The notes under the pieces were generated by a model. The model saw only the letters and a list, made by a program, of their open reading frames with translations, made no database searches and was not told where the DNA came from. Below, one piece after another: positions 43,857 to 52,426 of a DNA stretch of 64,000 bases (its first letter is position 1; the number at the start of each line of letters is the position of its first letter). The DNA is from CAWDVK01 sp963805715 (lineage in GTDB: Bacteria > Actinomycetota > Actinomycetes > Streptosporangiales > Streptosporangiaceae), in NCBI GenBank assembly GCA_963805715.1, contig CAWDVK010000006.1, forward strand, positions 124,001-188,000. Direction: 5' to 3'. Made by a program: the position numbers and the translations under genes.

Positions 43857-44546
43857 CGCGCGGGCCCGCGCGAACGGTCACCGGGTCAGCCCGCTCGACA
43901 TCTGGGTCTCCACCCCGCGGCCGTCCCCGGTCATGGTCTGGCCTCCTGCCCGGACCCGCGTGTTCCTCACCCGCGCCCGCAGGCACCGCCTGTACGCGCT
44001 GTACCACCTGATCGCCTTCCGCGGGCTGCGGCGAAGGCTGCGGGCTGCGCCGCCCCGACACCGACCTGGATAGCGCCACCACAACGATCCGCTTGCAGAT
44101 CACGCAGCTCGGCTGGGCCACCGAGCACGGCCCCCCGAAATCCGAAACCGGGGAACGCCAGGTCGCCCTGGACGCGCGGACTGTCGCGGTCATCCGCGCC
44201 CACCGTCAGCATCAGGACCAGCAGCATCCGGTCTGCAGCGGGGCCAGCGGCCGGGCCGGAAGTCGAGTTCACCAGCCCCGACGGCACGCCCCTGCACCCG
44301 GCCGCCGTGACCGGCGCGTTCGAGCAGCTTGCCTACCTTGCTGGCCTGCCCCCGATCCGGCTGCACGACCTGAGGCATGGCGCTGCCACGCTCCTGCTCG
44401 CGGCCGGGCACCACATGAAGGTCGTCCAGGAAACCCTCGGCCTGTCCTCCATCACCATCGCCGCAGACACCTACACCTCCGTGCTCCCCGAACTGGCCCG
44501 CCGCTCCGCCGAAGACGTCGCTGCGCTAATCCGGCTTGGCGATTAA
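43831..44546 (+). pseudogene. tyrosine integrase remnant (catalytic half, frameshifted)
   Basis: Three frames in a row: RPSPVMVWPPARTRVFLTRARRHRLYALYHLIAFRGLRR; then GEGCGLRRPDTDLDSATTTIRLQITQLGWATEHGPPKSETGERQVALDA; then SPDGTPLHPAAVTGAFEQLAYLAGLPPIRLHDLRHGAATLLLAAGH...TSVLPELARRSAEDVAALI. Catalytic residues visible: first Arg (FRGLRR), HxLR as HDLRHG, and Tyr in AADTYTSVL. Frameshifts near 44038 and 44245. The core-binding N-terminus is missing. It marks a former integrative element. Confidence 0.75.
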
Positions 44547-44651
44547 GGCGCTCCGGCAGAAGGCCGTGCAGCAACTCCCCGATCGCGCGCTCGGTCGACA
44601 TCGCCAGCGTCACCATCTGGGACAGCTCCACCTAGGTTATGGGTATCGAGG

Positions 44652-47246
44652 CTAAGGCAGGATCTCGACGTATCCGTCCGTTCCATGCACGCGGATCCGC
44701 TGCCCATTTCGGATCAGCCGGGTGGCTTGCTCCACGCCCACGACGGCCGGCAAGCCGTACTCCCGCGCGATCACTGCGCCATGGGTCATAAGGCCCCCCA
44801 CCTCCGTCACCAGGCCCGTGATCGCGACGAACAGGGGCGACCAGCTGGGGTCCGTGTAGGCGGTGACCAGGATGTCGCCCGCTTCGAGATCGGCCTCCGC
44901 CATGTCATGAATGACGCGAGCCCGCCCCTCGATGATCCCTGCGGAAACCGGTAGGCCGACTAGCGCGCCGGCCGGGACATCGACGCGTCGGTACGCCCCG
45001 GCGATAACCTCGCCATCCGACGTGAGCACCCGGGGCGGTGTGAGCGCTTGATACGACCTGAACGCGTCCTTGCGCTCGTGGATGAGCTGGTCGTCCACTT
45101 GGTTCGCGCGCACGACGTTGTGGAGCTCCTGGAACGTGAGGTAGAAGATGTCCTCCTTCTCACGAAGCACGTGGGCCTGCACGAGGCGCTCGGCCTCTTC
45201 CAGCAAGGCCTGCTTGTAAACGAAGTAGCGACTGACCATGCCGTACTTCGGATACTCCCGGTACCCGATGAAGGTCCGGACCCGGTCGATCATCCGCCTA
45301 GCCTCTTCGGCTTTCCGCTCCCCGTCCGGCAGCGCCTGCAATCGCTCCAGCACTTCCTGTTCCTTGTTCCACGCCTCCTGCCGCCCCTGCTCGAAGCGCC
45401 GCTCGCCGACGCCCGGCTCGAAGTTCTTGATGTTGCCGAGGATCACGGGCACGAGCGTGGTGGGGCGTTCGCTCCAACGCGGCCTCGTGACGTCGATCTC
45501 ACCGACGCAGCGCATGCCGTACTTGTCAAGGAAGGCCCCGATGACGTCCCGCGCTTCCGGCCCGCCCGCAAGCTTGGCCATCTCGTCCAGGAAGTCCTCG
45601 TCCTCGACGTGTTGCAGAAAAGCCACCACCTCCGAATGCGGGCGGATCACGTCCGCGACGTCCAGGAGCGCCAGACCCATCTCCGACGTGACGTTGCGGG
45701 GAACGGACTGTGCGAGCGTGTCGGCCGCGTTCTTCTCGCCCAGCCACGCCTGCAGCTGCTCGTTTAGCCACCGCGTGGCCTCCATCGCCGACATGAACAC
45801 CTGATGGCTCTGCGGATCGAAAAGGATCCGCTTCAGCTCCTGGATGTCCGCCAGGATGAAGTCGAGCAGCGCCGATTCGGACTTCGTCCGGATGTTGCGT
45901 TTCAAAGCGGCGATGGAAGCCTGGTTGCGCCCGATGAGCTCGGCGACGATGGCCGGATCGGTATCGATCGGGGCTGGCACGTCGCCAGGGGGCGCCCCGC
46001 CGGGACCCTCGTCCGGGAGCGACCGGATGAAGTCGTCGCGTTCGAGGATGGTCTGCAGCGCGTCCCTGATCAGCGGATCGGATCTCCCCAGGACCTCCAG
46101 GAGGCCTGCACGGCTCGCTGGGGAGGCCAGGCGCTGGGTGACGTCGACGAACAGCCTCCCGCCGGCCTCGTGCATCGGCGGGAGGGCCGTCAGCTGGAAC
46201 AGGGAGAGCCCCAGGGGCTTCATGGGGTCGGTCATCATCTGCTGATGACCGACGGAGACGTAGACGTGGTTCTCTCGGTCGCCGGCTGCGGGGATGGGGA
46301 ACAACGTGGTGATCGGCCGGCTCTGGACGACCTGGAATTCATCATCGGCCAGGCACCATTCGATGTCCTGGGGGCGGCCGAAGTGCGCTTCGATCCGCCG
46401 GCCCAGCTGCGCGAGGCGCACGGCCTGCGCATCCGTCAGCGCCGGCTGCTCCTGGCGCGCCGGGTCGATCGCCTGTTCCTGCGTCCCGCCAGCCGGCAGG
46501 GCGCGGATGGCACGCTGCTTGGTGGCGATCGCTTTGGCGACGACCTCGCCCTCCCGCACCTTGTAGGCGTCCGCGTTCACCAGGCCTGAGACCAGGGCCT
46601 CGCCGAGGCCGAAGTTGGCCTCCACGGAGGCGACCTTTCGGTTTGACGTGACGGGGTCGGCCGTGAAGAGGATGCCGGCAGCCTCCGGCAAGACCATCTG
46701 CTGCACGACCACGGCCATGTGGACCTTCCTGTGGTCGAAGCCGTTCCGCAGGCGGTAGGTCACGGCCCGCTCAGTGAAGAGCGAGGCCCAGCAGCGGCTG
46801 ATGTGCTGGAGGATCGCCGCCGGCCCCACGATGTTCAGGTATGTGTCCTGCTGGCCTGCGAAGGAGGCCGCCGGCAAGTCCTCTGCCGTCGCGCTCGAGC
46901 GGACGGCGTAGGCGGCTTGCTCGCCGAGCCGGGCGAGCGCAAGGGTGATCGCCGCCGCCAGATCGTCGGGGATGGCGATCCCTTCGAGGGTCCGGCGGAT
47001 CTCCGCGCTGAGCGTGCGGATCGCCTCCCGGTCGCCGGGGTTCAGGCGCGACAGCCGATCGAGCCGTTCGTCGATGGACGGCGCTTCCGCCATGATCCGC
47101 CGGAAGGCGTCCGTCGTCACGCAGAAGCCAGCTGGCACGCGAACGCCTTCGATCCGCGAAAGCTCCCCCAGGTGCGCGCCCTTGCCGCCAACGATGGCCA
47201 TCTGCGTCTGGTCGATCTCCTGGAAACCCAGCACGTAGCTGCCCAT
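44652..47246 (-). CDS. rph: rifamycin phosphotransferase (RPH)
   Basis: 864 residues, the length of known RPH enzymes. N-terminal ATP-grasp-like domain (IVGGKGAHLGELSRIEGVRVPAGFCVT, RSSATAEDLPAASFAGQQDTYLNI, ILFTADPVTSNRK, EWCLADDEFQVVQSRPI), central rifamycin-binding domain (about 325-755, LGLSLFQLTALPPM), and C-terminal swivelling His domain with His822 in GLMTHGAVIAREYG. PEP synthase and PPDK have TCHA here, so MTHG argues for RPH. It moves the beta-phosphate of ATP to the C21 hydroxyl of rifamycins, giving resistance. No rifamycin-associated element was seen upstream. Lies inside the decayed mobile-element region. Confidence 0.82.
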   Translation of the reverse strand: MGSYVLGFQEIDQTQMAIVGGKGAHLGELSRIEGVRVPAGFCVTTDAFRRIMAEAPSIDERLDRLSRLNPGDREAIRTLSAEIRRTLEGIAIPDDLAAAITLALARLGEQAAYAVRSSATAEDLPAASFAGQQDTYLNIVGPAAILQHISRCWASLFTERAVTYRLRNGFDHRKVHMAVVVQQMVLPEAAGILFTADPVTSNRKVASVEANFGLGEALVSGLVNADAYKVREGEVVAKAIATKQRAIRALPAGGTQEQAIDPARQEQPALTDAQAVRLAQLGRRIEAHFGRPQDIEWCLADDEFQVVQSRPITTLFPIPAAGDRENHVYVSVGHQQMMTDPMKPLGLSLFQLTALPPMHEAGGRLFVDVTQRLASPASRAGLLEVLGRSDPLIRDALQTILERDDFIRSLPDEGPGGAPPGDVPAPIDTDPAIVAELIGRNQASIAALKRNIRTKSESALLDFILADIQELKRILFDPQSHQVFMSAMEATRWLNEQLQAWLGEKNAADTLAQSVPRNVTSEMGLALLDVADVIRPHSEVVAFLQHVEDEDFLDEMAKLAGGPEARDVIGAFLDKYGMRCVGEIDVTRPRWSERPTTLVPVILGNIKNFEPGVGERRFEQGRQEAWNKEQEVLERLQALPDGERKAEEARRMIDRVRTFIGYREYPKYGMVSRYFVYKQALLEEAERLVQAHVLREKEDIFYLTFQELHNVVRANQVDDQLIHERKDAFRSYQALTPPRVLTSDGEVIAGAYRRVDVPAGALVGLPVSAGIIEGRARVIHDMAEADLEAGDILVTAYTDPSWSPLFVAITGLVTEVGGLMTHGAVIAREYGLPAVVGVEQATRLIRNGQRIRVHGTDGYVEILP

Positions 47247-47355
47247 CTGCCCACCTTCCCTTCAGCCCCCTCGGACCGCTCTCATTCCTACTGTCGGCCG
47301 CGCCGACCGCAGCTGTACTGGGCCATCCCTGGCCGCCGGGATGACCTCGCCGCGG

Positions 47356-47934
47356 TCATCGGGCCTCACCCGTCTCGGTCTCGAACTCCGCCGAGGTGAA
47401 CAGCACGCACCTGTGTACCGCGAACCGGCGAGCAGGTTTCTCTCCACCCGCCTTCGGCGGCTGCGGGTCGGCGTACTCCGTCACGGCAGAAGTAATGTCG
47501 TCCGCTGTCAGGACTTCATAGCGGCGCACCTGGTAGACGCTGTTCGCGTCGGCGGCCTCGCGCTCCAGGATGTCGAGCCCGTACTGCTTCTGGCCGCGCC
47601 GGCCATAGAAATGAGCACCATGGTTCGGCCGACGCTTGATCATCTCGGCCGCGAGGCGCTCCAGCACCTCGGGATCCAACTCACCAAGCGGCAGCTTGGA
47701 CTCGCCGGCGCGCGGTGTCGGCAGAGGAGAGCTTTGCTGCGCCCTCAGCAGATCGGCGAACCGCACTTGGCTCAGATCAGGCGGCTCATCATCTGGCCCC
47801 GGTCCCAGGTCGCCATCCGCATCGCCATCGGGCGCGCTGTCACTGTCGAGGAGCGGAGAATGCAACTGGGCACCTGGCACTCCGGTCTCATCGGACGACA
47901 CGCCGCCCCCTAATCGAGGTCCGCTCACCTGCAT
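47356..47934 (-). CDS. restriction-endonuclease-like N-terminal domain, probably truncated protein
   Basis: 192 residues (a GTG at 48009 would add 25). A disordered acidic stretch is followed by LDPEVLERLAAEMIKRRPNHGAHFYGRRGQKQYGLDILE and YQVRRYEVLT, the N-terminal PD-(D/E)XK-like domain found at the head of large NACHT/STAND-type proteins; the usual QxK reads YQVRRY. It continues VTEYADPQPP...RFAVHRCVLFTSAEF and stops where such proteins go on into further domains. Probably the stub of a larger defence gene cut off near the rph insertion. Confidence 0.55.
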   Translation of the reverse strand: MQVSGPRLGGGVSSDETGVPGAQLHSPLLDSDSAPDGDADGDLGPGPDDEPPDLSQVRFADLLRAQQSSPLPTPRAGESKLPLGELDPEVLERLAAEMIKRRPNHGAHFYGRRGQKQYGLDILEREAADANSVYQVRRYEVLTADDITSAVTEYADPQPPKAGGEKPARRFAVHRCVLFTSAEFETETGEAR

Positions 47935-48009
47935 CAGCGATACCAGATCCGGCCGACAGCGGCTCCGCCCTTTGAGCCCGGCTGACCTAGCCAGCGGCAG
48001 GCCCTGCAC

Positions 48010-48338
48010 AAGATCACGACTGACGCGCGACTGACGAGCAAACGTCGAGCAACCACGAGCTGGAATCGGACCCGGCCAAGGCTAGATAAATGGAGAGAAC
48101 CCCAGGTCAGGACGGGTCAGGTCCTCACATTTGGCGTTGAGCTGGCCTGATGCGAGCTGGCGGGAGGCGTGCCCGCAGGTTAAGCGGGCCGTGGCCACGG
48201 TGTTATGGGCTGGATTAGCCGCCAGGCCGACAACGCCCGGCGCGCAGCGGTGCCGTCAGATGATCTTGCTCCGCCATCGCTATATCCAACTTGATTGCCC
48301 CGTTCGAGCAGCCACGCTTGATTGTCTTGGTTGCTCGG
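48010..48338. other. intergenic region with att-like flank
   Basis: Contains GAGCAAACGTC (48036-48046), GAGCAACCAC (48047-48056) and GAGAACCCCAGGTCAGG (48095-48111), all resembling the left flank of the tRNA-Lys scar at 49.8 kb. No gene recognised after that up to the toxin stop. Confidence 0.45.
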
Positions 48339-48638
48339 TCATTGGTAGATGTCGTGGTAGCCGATGGCCAGCGAGGTCAAGAGCGGTTCGCCATCGGTGT
48401 CCGGGCCGATGGTGAACAGGGCCCGTCCATCGGGTCCGGCGAAGCTCCAGGTCAGTGAGTAGGTCTCACCGATCTTGTGAATGCGCAGGCGTCTGGGCCA
48501 GGGTGCCTCGCCGCGGTGCGCCCCGGCTGCCAGCGCGGGAATGAGGTAGCCGCGGACGGCATCAACGAACGGCCGGCGATGTTCGCGGGGGAGTTTGGCC
48601 AGTGCGAGATCGAATCCCGCGGTGGTCTGGTATTTCAC
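48339..48638 (-). CDS. RelE/ParE family toxin
   Basis: 99 residues: MKYQTTAGFDLALAKLPREHRRPFVDAVRGYLIPAL, then WPRRLRIHKIGETYSLTWSFAGPDGRALFTIG. The layout (helical hairpin followed by a four-strand sheet with Arg/Lys and a C-terminal His) fits RelE/ParE-type toxins, ribosome-dependent mRNA endonucleases or gyrase poisons. ATG overlaps the antitoxin stop (ATGA), as usual for such pairs. Confidence 0.75.
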   Translation of the reverse strand: MKYQTTAGFDLALAKLPREHRRPFVDAVRGYLIPALAAGAHRGEAPWPRRLRIHKIGETYSLTWSFAGPDGRALFTIGPDTDGEPLLTSLAIGYHDIYQ

Positions 48639-48940
48639 CCACCCGCCTCATCGTCGATGGCTTGCAGATGTCCCAGGAACTCATCATCGCTGTCGAATCT
48701 GCGGACCCGCCCGGCGGCCAGATCCGCTTCGGCCTCCCGAAGTTTTTCCTGCCAGGCCGGGCTGTACACCCATGCGTCTTCCTCGGGAACGATACGGGCG
48801 AGCCGACGGCCGTCCCGGGTCAGCACTGTGGTGACATGACCGTAAGCGGCCATGTTGACCAGATCCGGCAGGTGCTTTCGAGCTTCGGTCGTGCTCATCT
48901 CCTGAACCTCGTACGGCAGCGGCATCGCGTTCTCGCTCAT
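48635..48940 (-). CDS. Phd/YefM-type antitoxin
   Basis: 101 residues from ATG at 48940 (an in-frame GTG six codons earlier lies in the operator). PYEVQEMSTTEARKHLPDLVNMAAYGHVTTVLTRDGRRLARIVPEED is the Phd/YefM N-terminal dimerisation and DNA-binding domain. The C-terminal half (WQEKLREAEADLAAGRVRRFDSDDEFL) is the acidic toxin-binding tail. It should neutralise the RelE-like toxin and repress the operon at the adjoining palindrome. Confidence 0.82.
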   Translation of the reverse strand: MSENAMPLPYEVQEMSTTEARKHLPDLVNMAAYGHVTTVLTRDGRRLARIVPEEDAWVYSPAWQEKLREAEADLAAGRVRRFDSDDEFLGHLQAIDDEAGG

Positions 48941-48949
48941 GCCCCTAGT

Positions 48950-48962
48950 GTACGTCACGTAC
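48950..48962. promoter_or_regulatory. autoregulatory palindrome of the toxin-antitoxin operon
   Basis: GTACGT-C-ACGTAC, a perfect 6-bp dyad 10 nt before the antitoxin ATG, extended by a further partial ACGT repeat. Position fits Phd/YefM autorepression. Confidence 0.6.
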
Positions 48963-49259
48963 GTGGTGCTTCAGGTCTCGGGTCTGCGGGTTCTGAGCCT
49001 GGCACTCGCATATGACGCGGCACGCGTGAGCCGCAAGTCGAATGCCGCTCGTTGCGTTCTGGTCGGGCAGCTCTAGCGGCTAACGGGACGGGCGCTCGGG
49101 CGGACCATGTGCCGGTGTCGCGTCGAGGCAGCCGACGATACGGACAGCCAGCTGAGCCTGCCGAGTGTTCTCTTCTGGCGTATTCGCTTAGGTTTGGGCA
49201 GGCCTGCGAACCGCAAGGATCCCGTTGTCGGGTCACCGTGCGCCAGGAAAGGCGGAGCC

Positions 49260-49485
49260 ATGAGCCTGCAGGGCAGGGTCTACGCGTGGTCGGCTGCCGG
49301 GACCAGGTCACCGAGCGTCGGCTGGGCAGCCGGTGCCCGCGCCGCGGTCGGCGAGGTCACGGCAGCTGGTACCTGTCGGTGGAGATACCGGCCGGGCTCG
49401 ACGGGCGCAGGCACCGGGGCTAGCCGACCAGAGATGCGGCCCGCCAGGCCCTGAGCCAGCTCGCAATGCCGCCCGGCGCGTCCAG
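49260..49485 (+). pseudogene. tyrosine integrase remnant (N-terminal arm-binding part)
   Basis: ATG after GAAAGGCGGAGCC begins MSLQGRVYAW; after a frame change the text is CRDQVTERRLGSRCPRRGRRGHGSWYLSVEIPAGLDGRRHRG, then another change gives TRDAARQALSQLAMP. This is the N-terminal AP2-like/arm-binding domain of actinobacterial integrases (VYxxCGC...L...CP...HGSWY...ELP...GRRR...GGFATR.AA..AL). The rest of the enzyme does not follow. It could be the head of the same type of integrase whose tail is at 43.8-44.5 kb, but the order is reversed. Confidence 0.55.
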
Positions 49486-49884
49486 AAAAGCCTCGGCCAC
49501 CAGCTCCGATTCATTCCCAGGCATAAGTCCATCGGCGACTCAACACCGCTGGCCAACGTGCTCGCCGACGGCACAGCCGATTACGTCGGCGAGACAGGCC
49601 TCGTTCCTGGCCGCTTCCGCGTCTCGGCGCGCCTGCTTCCGATACGACGAAACGGCGTCTTCGTCGACCGCGTCGTCGCGCTGCTCTTCGACGCGGAAGC
49701 GGAGCGGCATCACTACGGCATGCGGCTGTCCGGATGAGCACTCCCGTCTTAGGCGGCAAGACGGTGGCGGCATTTACCAAGATCGCCACATCCGAGCGGA
49801 CATCGAGCAAACATGGACCCGCGCTCACCTGCAAACGATCTCCGGATCACCGAGAACGCCCAGGTCAGGGGCACGACAGACGGG
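49486..49884. other. left flank of the att scar
   Basis: Includes an open frame ending RFRVSARLLPIRRNGVFVDR...HYGMRLSG (stop at 49737), not recognised. At 49805-49816 is GAGCAAACATGG and at 49852-49870 GAGAACGCCCAGGTCAGGG, shared with the 48.0-48.1 kb region. Confidence 0.4.
49805..49816 (+). repeat. GAGCAAACATGG, left copy
   Basis: Same 12-mer as two copies on the other side of the tRNA fragment, preceded by ACATC in both places; candidate integrase arm-type site. Confidence 0.55.
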
Positions 49885-49937
49885 TGCGCCGCCAGGGACT
49901 TGAACCCCGAACCCGCGGATTAAGAGTCCGCTGCTCT
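49885..49937 (-). other. 3' fragment of tRNA-Lys(CTT): integration scar (att core)
   Basis: Read on the minus strand, 53 nt give the 3' part of a tRNA: AGAGC, anticodon stem GCGGA/TCCGC around CTCTTAA (anticodon CTT, Lys), T-arm CGGGG-TTCAAGT-CCCTG, acceptor strand GCGGCGC and discriminator A; CCA is not encoded. The 5' acceptor strand and D-arm are absent: upstream sequence is AT-richer and unrelated. Integrative elements that use tRNA genes leave such a partial copy at one end. The intact tRNA-Lys should lie elsewhere. Confidence 0.8.
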
Positions 49938-50066
49938 GTTCGATTTTACTCCTTTGCCTCGTATCATTGTGTGCCGGGACGTGCCGCAACCTGCCGGACT
50001 GTACGGCAAGCCACGGGAGCGGGTGCCGCGTGATGCCGGCCGCTACCGGGCCGTACCGCGACATCC

Positions 50067-50089
50067 GAGCAAACATGGAGCAAACATGG
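50067..50089 (+). repeat. GAGCAAACATGG twice, overlapping by one base, right copies
   Basis: Two copies (50067-50078, 50078-50089) 130 bp to the right of the tRNA fragment, in the same orientation as the left copy. Confidence 0.55.
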
Positions 50090-50550
50090 GCGATGGTCGT
50101 TCGCCCGGCGGCAGATACGTTTCGTAATATCCCCTGCTAGCGCGGCTGCGAGCTGGGCGCGTTTCCGGCGCCTGGGACAGTGCTGAAGATCGTGACGGAT
50201 CGCACGAGCCTGGTGCTCGGACGTCTGGTGAGAAGGCGTTGCCAGTGGCTCGCGGTGACATGGAGTGATTGACCTCCGGTAGACCTGCGATGTACCTCGC
50301 CTGGACCTGCGGGCGGCCCAGTCAGTGACTGCCCGTCGGCGCCGGACTGGCATCACGGACGGTATCGAGTGCTGAGCAAGCTGGGCTTTGCCATTTGATC
50401 ATGATGTGATGGCAGGGATCGGTAGCCGCCGGCATCACGCGGCCGGCCAGGACGCGGAACACCCGAGCCGGTCGGCCAGCACCGAGCCGGCGATGATCGC
50501 GGCCAGGGTCGCGAACGGCCCCTCGGCCGCCATGACGCGGTGAGCCGGGG
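50090..50550. other. region without a recognised gene
   Basis: Holds one short minus-strand frame (50435-50533, 32 codons, MAAEGPFATLAAIIAGSVLA...) that looks like a fragment of a longer protein but was not identified. Otherwise nothing. Confidence 0.35.
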
Positions 50551-51303
50551 TCACCCACTCGGTGCTGCGTCAGCCCAGCCGGCCGCTGGTGCGAGGTTCG
50601 GGAACAACTCGATCTCCGTCGCGCCGGACGGGACGGCGGATGTTGTCTCGGACCAGCCGTCAACCACGCTGACATCGATCCGCTCGTCATCAGCCGCGAG
50701 CAGCGCCTCCAGCCCGGAACGGTCGCGTGCCGCCAGATCCTCCGAGACGCGATGAGCTTCCCCCTCCAGCAGTAGTTCCGGCCCGGCGCCGAGCGAGGCG
50801 TCCGAGCGCCGGTCAGCCCACACAGCCAGGTCCACATCACTCACCAGCTCCCGGCTTGGGTCGGTCATGCTGCCGAACAGCGCCACGCGCGTGATCACAT
50901 GAGTCGAGGCCGGGTCGCGGTTCACCCCAATGACACGGGCCAGCACGTCGCGGACGAGCCCTTCCGCCACGGCCCGGGGAACTGGTGGGCCGATGCGGGC
51001 CTTGGCCAGGCTCTTGCCTCTCGGATACGACAGATGCCACAGCAGCAGCGGCTCGTCACCCGACTCCTCACCGGGCAGCCACTCGCCGCGATACCGCTCC
51101 GGCAACCGCCCGCGGTACGGCTCGTCCAGGTAGCCACCGGCCTCTAGCGCCTCCAGCAAAGACCGGCAGGCAGCCGTGTCCATGCCAAGGCGCCTAGCCA
51201 GCGCGCCCGCGCTGCACCACTGCGCCTCCTCCACCCCGCGGACCGCCGCGCGCGCCGTGGCCGCGGCGACACCACACACGACATCGCCTTCCGACAGCCT
51301 CAT
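50551..51303 (-). CDS. HTH-nucleotidyltransferase (MNT-like) protein
   Basis: 250 residues. N-terminal helical part (WCSAGALARRLGMDTAACRSLLEALEAGGYL) reads as a winged helix; the C-terminal part has the Pol-beta-fold motif VALFGSMTDPSRELVSDVDLAVW (G-S and D-x-D) plus a later RIDVSVVDGW strand with the third Asp. Such minimal nucleotidyltransferases act as antitoxins (MNT/HEPN pairs) or modify drugs or RNAs. No HEPN partner is directly adjacent on this strand; the divergent neighbour is a helical protein. Confidence 0.75.
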   Translation of the reverse strand: MRLSEGDVVCGVAAATARAAVRGVEEAQWCSAGALARRLGMDTAACRSLLEALEAGGYLDEPYRGRLPERYRGEWLPGEESGDEPLLLWHLSYPRGKSLAKARIGPPVPRAVAEGLVRDVLARVIGVNRDPASTHVITRVALFGSMTDPSRELVSDVDLAVWADRRSDASLGAGPELLLEGEAHRVSEDLAARDRSGLEALLAADDERIDVSVVDGWSETTSAVPSGATEIELFPNLAPAAGWADAAPSG

Positions 51304-51462
51304 GCCCCCACCCGAACAGCCCAGCCGACGTGACTGTCACCATCCTCCCGGTGAGATGCCACCGCTTGCGCACGGCGCGAGTGACCAGCACGACTGTCCA
51401 GATTGTCCGCTGACGTGTTGGTGGCGCTACAGCGAGTCGCCACTGGTGGGATACTGCCTGGC

Positions 51463-52329
51463 ATGCCCATCTACGGCGAACTCGCCGCTCTGCTGGACGA
51501 TGTCGCGGGCCGTGTCGACCGCTGGACCCGGCAGGAGGCGTGGGAGCCGGAGCCCGGATCGCCGGGGGCGGCGGAACTGGCCAACACCGAGGTACGAGCC
51601 GACGGATCGCCGTGGGGGGAGCGCCCCACGCGGACCGTCTTCCAGCTCGGGCAGATGCAGATGAAGATGGTGGTCGAGTACGCCCGGTCCACCGCGTTGC
51701 TGGTGGCCGCTGAGCGCCCACCGCCGGGCATCGAGGTGGAGACGCGCGCCGCGCTGGAAGCGGCGTCGGTGACCTGGTGGCTGTTTGCACCCGGGCTGAC
51801 CGCGCGCCAGCGTGTGTGCCGCCTGCAGCTCCTGCGCCGTAACAGCGCGCGCGAACTGGCTAAGAGCATCGCTGAAGTCGGGGCGGACCCCGCTGTCGCT
51901 GGGCGTGAGACTGTACCGGGGGTAGAGGCGGACTGCCAGAGGCTTGGCCTTGCGCCGTTCGGGGAGGGCGGTGACGAACTTGAGGGCCAAATCCGGCCGC
52001 GCTACACCGCTCGCGTGAAGGATCTCACGACCGAACTCGGGTACCTCGGTGGCTACAGCATCTACTCCGGTGTGGCCCACGCCGAACTGGCAGGGGTGTG
52101 GCGCCTGTTCGGAGAGACCGCGACGACCGTGCGGGACCGGCAGCCGATCCATTCGCCAGTCCCGAACCCCGAGGCTTCACATGCCGCCACGGATGGCGTC
52201 CTGAAGGCCCTGATGGGGCCCGCGGAGCGGACCGCCGTCCTCTTCGGGTGGCCGTCACCGGGTCGCGCGGACGAGTACAGCGCGACCATCGATCGCATGA
52301 ACACCGAGATGACGCGCCTGAAGCCGTAG
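51463..52329 (+). CDS. helical protein of unknown function, paralogue of 57689-58612
   Basis: 288 residues from ATG (a TTG 20 codons upstream is possible). All-helical prediction from composition. Shared with the gene at 57.7 kb: RAALEAASVTWWL, an Arg-rich helix (RQRVCRLQLLRRNSARELAK), and YSIYSGVAHAEL...GV, giving the pattern R-x-A-L-E-x-A-S...W-L plus S-x2-A-H-x-E-L. Arg and His at such positions recall HEPN-type ribonucleases, but that is only an impression. First gene of a + strand trio ending in two putative nucleases. Confidence 0.55.
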   Translation: MPIYGELAALLDDVAGRVDRWTRQEAWEPEPGSPGAAELANTEVRADGSPWGERPTRTVFQLGQMQMKMVVEYARSTALLVAAERPPPGIEVETRAALEAASVTWWLFAPGLTARQRVCRLQLLRRNSARELAKSIAEVGADPAVAGRETVPGVEADCQRLGLAPFGEGGDELEGQIRPRYTARVKDLTTELGYLGGYSIYSGVAHAELAGVWRLFGETATTVRDRQPIHSPVPNPEASHAATDGVLKALMGPAERTAVLFGWPSPGRADEYSATIDRMNTEMTRLKP

Positions 52330-52426
52330 CCACCGCTGAACGCCCGGGAACCCAACAGCCGCGGGATTAGCAGGCGCACGGCTCGCGATCACACGCGCCC
52401 GGCGCCCGGGGCGAGAAGATGATGCC

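Noticed and set aside
44652..47246. PEP synthase or pyruvate phosphate dikinase
   Set aside because: The His-domain motif is MTHG rather than TCHA, and length and central domain fit rifamycin phosphotransferase.
49885..49937. Functional tRNA-Lys gene
   Set aside because: Only 53 nt of the 3' part is present; no D-arm or 5' acceptor strand precedes it.
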